Of a stretch of DNA of 40,782 nt, positions 39,547 to 40,782 are shown one piece after another. Within the stretch, counting starts at the first letter, position 1; each line of letters opens with the position of its first letter. A program made the translations under genes and the position numbers. A model generated the notes under the pieces. The model saw nothing but the letters and a program-made list of their open reading frames with translations. It was not told the origin of the DNA and ran no database searches. The DNA comes from an uncultured Atopobiaceae bacterium. GTDB lineage: Bacteria; Actinomycetota; Coriobacteriia; Coriobacteriales; Atopobiaceae. The stretch covers positions 1 to 40,782 of the forward strand of contig CALULC010000005.1 in the NCBI GenBank assembly GCA_944321385.1, written 5' to 3'.

Positions 39547-40782
39547 TCAGTCTAAGCCCAGGCGCTCTGACAGCTCGAGCCACTCATCCTCGAGGGCCTC
39601 GCGCTCGGCGAGGCACGTGTCCAACGCCTCCTGCGCGGCCATGAGGGCGGCATAGTCGCTCGCGTCCACGGCGGCCATCTCGGCGCGCAGCCGCTCCGGC
39701 TCACCCTCAGTCTTCTCGAGCTTGCGGCTCACCGCGTCAAAGCGCTTCTTGAGCTCGCGCCGCTCCTGGTTGGAAAGGCCCGAGTTGGCCGGGCGAGAAG
39801 GACCGTCGGCCTGGGAGTCGCTCGAGGCGGCCGCCGTCGAGGACGTCTCGACCTTCTCGCCAAGGAGCCTCAGGTATTCGTCGACGCCGCCGGGGACGTG
39901 GCGCACATGGCCGTCGATGAGGGCAAACTGGTCGTCAGTCACGCGCTCCATGAGGTAGCGGTCGTGGGAGACCACAAGCAGCGTGCCCGGCCAGCTGTCG
40001 AGCAGGTCTTCCATCACGGCGAGCATGTCCGTATCGAGGTCGTTGCCAGGCTCGTCGAGCACGAGCACGTTGGGCTCCTCGAGGATCACGCACAGAAGCG
40101 CAAGGCGGCGGCGCTGCCCTCCGGAGAGGTCCTTGATGAAGTTGGTAAGTTCTCGCTGCTCAAAGCCCAAGCGCTCGATGAGCTGCGTGGGGCTCTGCAT
40201 CTTGCCGCCCACGAGGTAGCTGCGTTTGTAGCGGCCGAGGACCTCGAGCACGCGCCAGTCGTTCTTCTCGCCAAGCGCATCGAGGTGCTGGCTCATGAAG
40301 CCAAAGCGCACCGAGGCGCCGATCTTCACCGTTCCGGACGTGGGCGTAAGCGCGCCCGTCATGAGGGCGAGCAGCGTGGACTTGCCCGCGCCGTTGGCGC
40401 CGAGGATGCCGTAGCGGTCGCCGGGGCCGATGAGCCAGTCCACGTCCTCGATCACGCGCGGGCCGTGCGCGTAGGCAAAGCTCACGTGGGACATCTCGAT
40501 GACCTGCTTGCCCAGGCGGCTCACGGCGAGGCGCTTGAGCTCGAGCGGGTTTCTGAGCGGCGGGTCGTTTGCGATGAGCGCACGGGCCGCCTCGACGCGG
40601 AACTTGGGCTTGCTCGTGCGCGCCTTGGCCCCGTGCGCGAGCCAGTTGAGCTCCTTGCGCAGGGTGTTCTGCCGGCGCTCCTCCATGACGGCGGCCTGGC
40701 GCTCGCGCTCGACGCGCTGCTGGATGTAGGCGGAGTAGCCGCCCTCGAAGGGCTCGATGCGGCGGTCGTGGACCTCCCACAT
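39547..40782 (-). CDS. ABC-F ATPase, C-terminal part (Uup-like; 5' end outside window)
   Basis: The visible 411 residues include the interdomain linker (MWEVHDRRIEPFEGGYSAYIQQR onward), then the second ABC domain with Walker A GANGAGKS (128-135), signature LSGGQ, Walker B VLVLDEP and the D-loop NDLD. A C-terminal coiled coil (about 335-411) resembles the Uup C-terminal domain. The first ABC domain lies beyond the right edge of the window, so the methionine at the edge is probably internal. ABC-F proteins act on ribosomes or branched DNA/RNA intermediates; the Uup assignment is by the C-terminal coiled coil and remains tentative. No membrane part is present. Confidence 0.88.
   Translation of the reverse strand: MWEVHDRRIEPFEGGYSAYIQQRVERERQAAVMEERRQNTLRKELNWLAHGAKARTSKPKFRVEAARALIANDPPLRNPLELKRLAVSRLGKQVIEMSHVSFAYAHGPRVIEDVDWLIGPGDRYGILGANGAGKSTLLALMTGALTPTSGTVKIGASVRFGFMSQHLDALGEKNDWRVLEVLGRYKRSYLVGGKMQSPTQLIERLGFEQRELTNFIKDLSGGQRRRLALLCVILEEPNVLVLDEPGNDLDTDMLAVMEDLLDSWPGTLLVVSHDRYLMERVTDDQFALIDGHVRHVPGGVDEYLRLLGEKVETSSTAAASSDSQADGPSRPANSGLSNQERRELKKRFDAVSRKLEKTEGEPERLRAEMAAVDASDYAALMAAQEALDTCLAEREALEDEWLELSERLGLD

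Overview
The window is GC-rich chromosomal DNA from an actinobacterium, most likely a coriobacterium of the Olsenella/Atopobium/Collinsella type. This is inferred from gene content and order: RNase J and RNase Y together, a SpoVS homologue without other sporulation genes, the actinobacterial FHA–MerR (GarA–FtsR) pair, the lexA / LysM protein / nrdR arrangement, and an SOS box of the GAAC-N4-GTTC type at recA. No rRNA, CRISPR array, phage gene or transposase gene is visible. Most of the window is core housekeeping sequence.

Left part (1–17701, all + strand): RNase J (cut by the window edge), ftsK, a RodZ-like HTH membrane protein, yajQ, rimO, pgsA, pncC/cinA, recA, recX, rny, a GHKL ATPase of unknown role, spoVS, miaB, miaA and hflX. 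Many of these overlap or nearly touch. The part is dominated by RNA turnover, tRNA and ribosome modification, chromosome segregation and DNA repair. recA carries a perfect SOS box between its -35 and -10.

Middle part (17706–24558): an SOS locus with lexA and a co-transcribed membrane acyltransferase-like gene on the - strand. Divergent from them is a small membrane LysM protein that resembles SOS cell-division suppressors (YneA/DivS type). Three near-perfect SOS boxes lie in the shared promoter region. nrdR, dut, two NCS2 nucleobase permeases separated by a strong terminator, and a thioredoxin reductase follow on the + strand.

Right-centre part (24682–34069, - strand): a likely seven-gene operon, pgsA paralogue – GcvT-like – ridA – FHA (GarA-like) – MerR (FtsR-like) – apt – ClC antiporter. 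Before it (in transcription order) lies serC–serA–M20 peptidase, and a tRNA-Pro(GGG) gene with its own promoter and terminator.

Right part (34186–40782): the most accessory-looking stretch. A LysR regulator is divergent from a four-gene set: a Cys-rich fragment resembling a MerR C-terminus, an alpha/beta hydrolase, a DUF3737 beta-helix protein and a cyclophilin-like lipoprotein. Then come an isochorismatase-family hydrolase, a 197-bp element with 49-bp terminal inverted repeats (MITE-like, no coding capacity), a short MGMT/ATL-type protein, a flavodoxin-like protein and the C-terminal part of an ABC-F ATPase cut by the window edge. The LysR-linked set and the GHKL gene between rny and spoVS are the best candidates for incompletely described biology. 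Neither can be called a new system from sequence alone.
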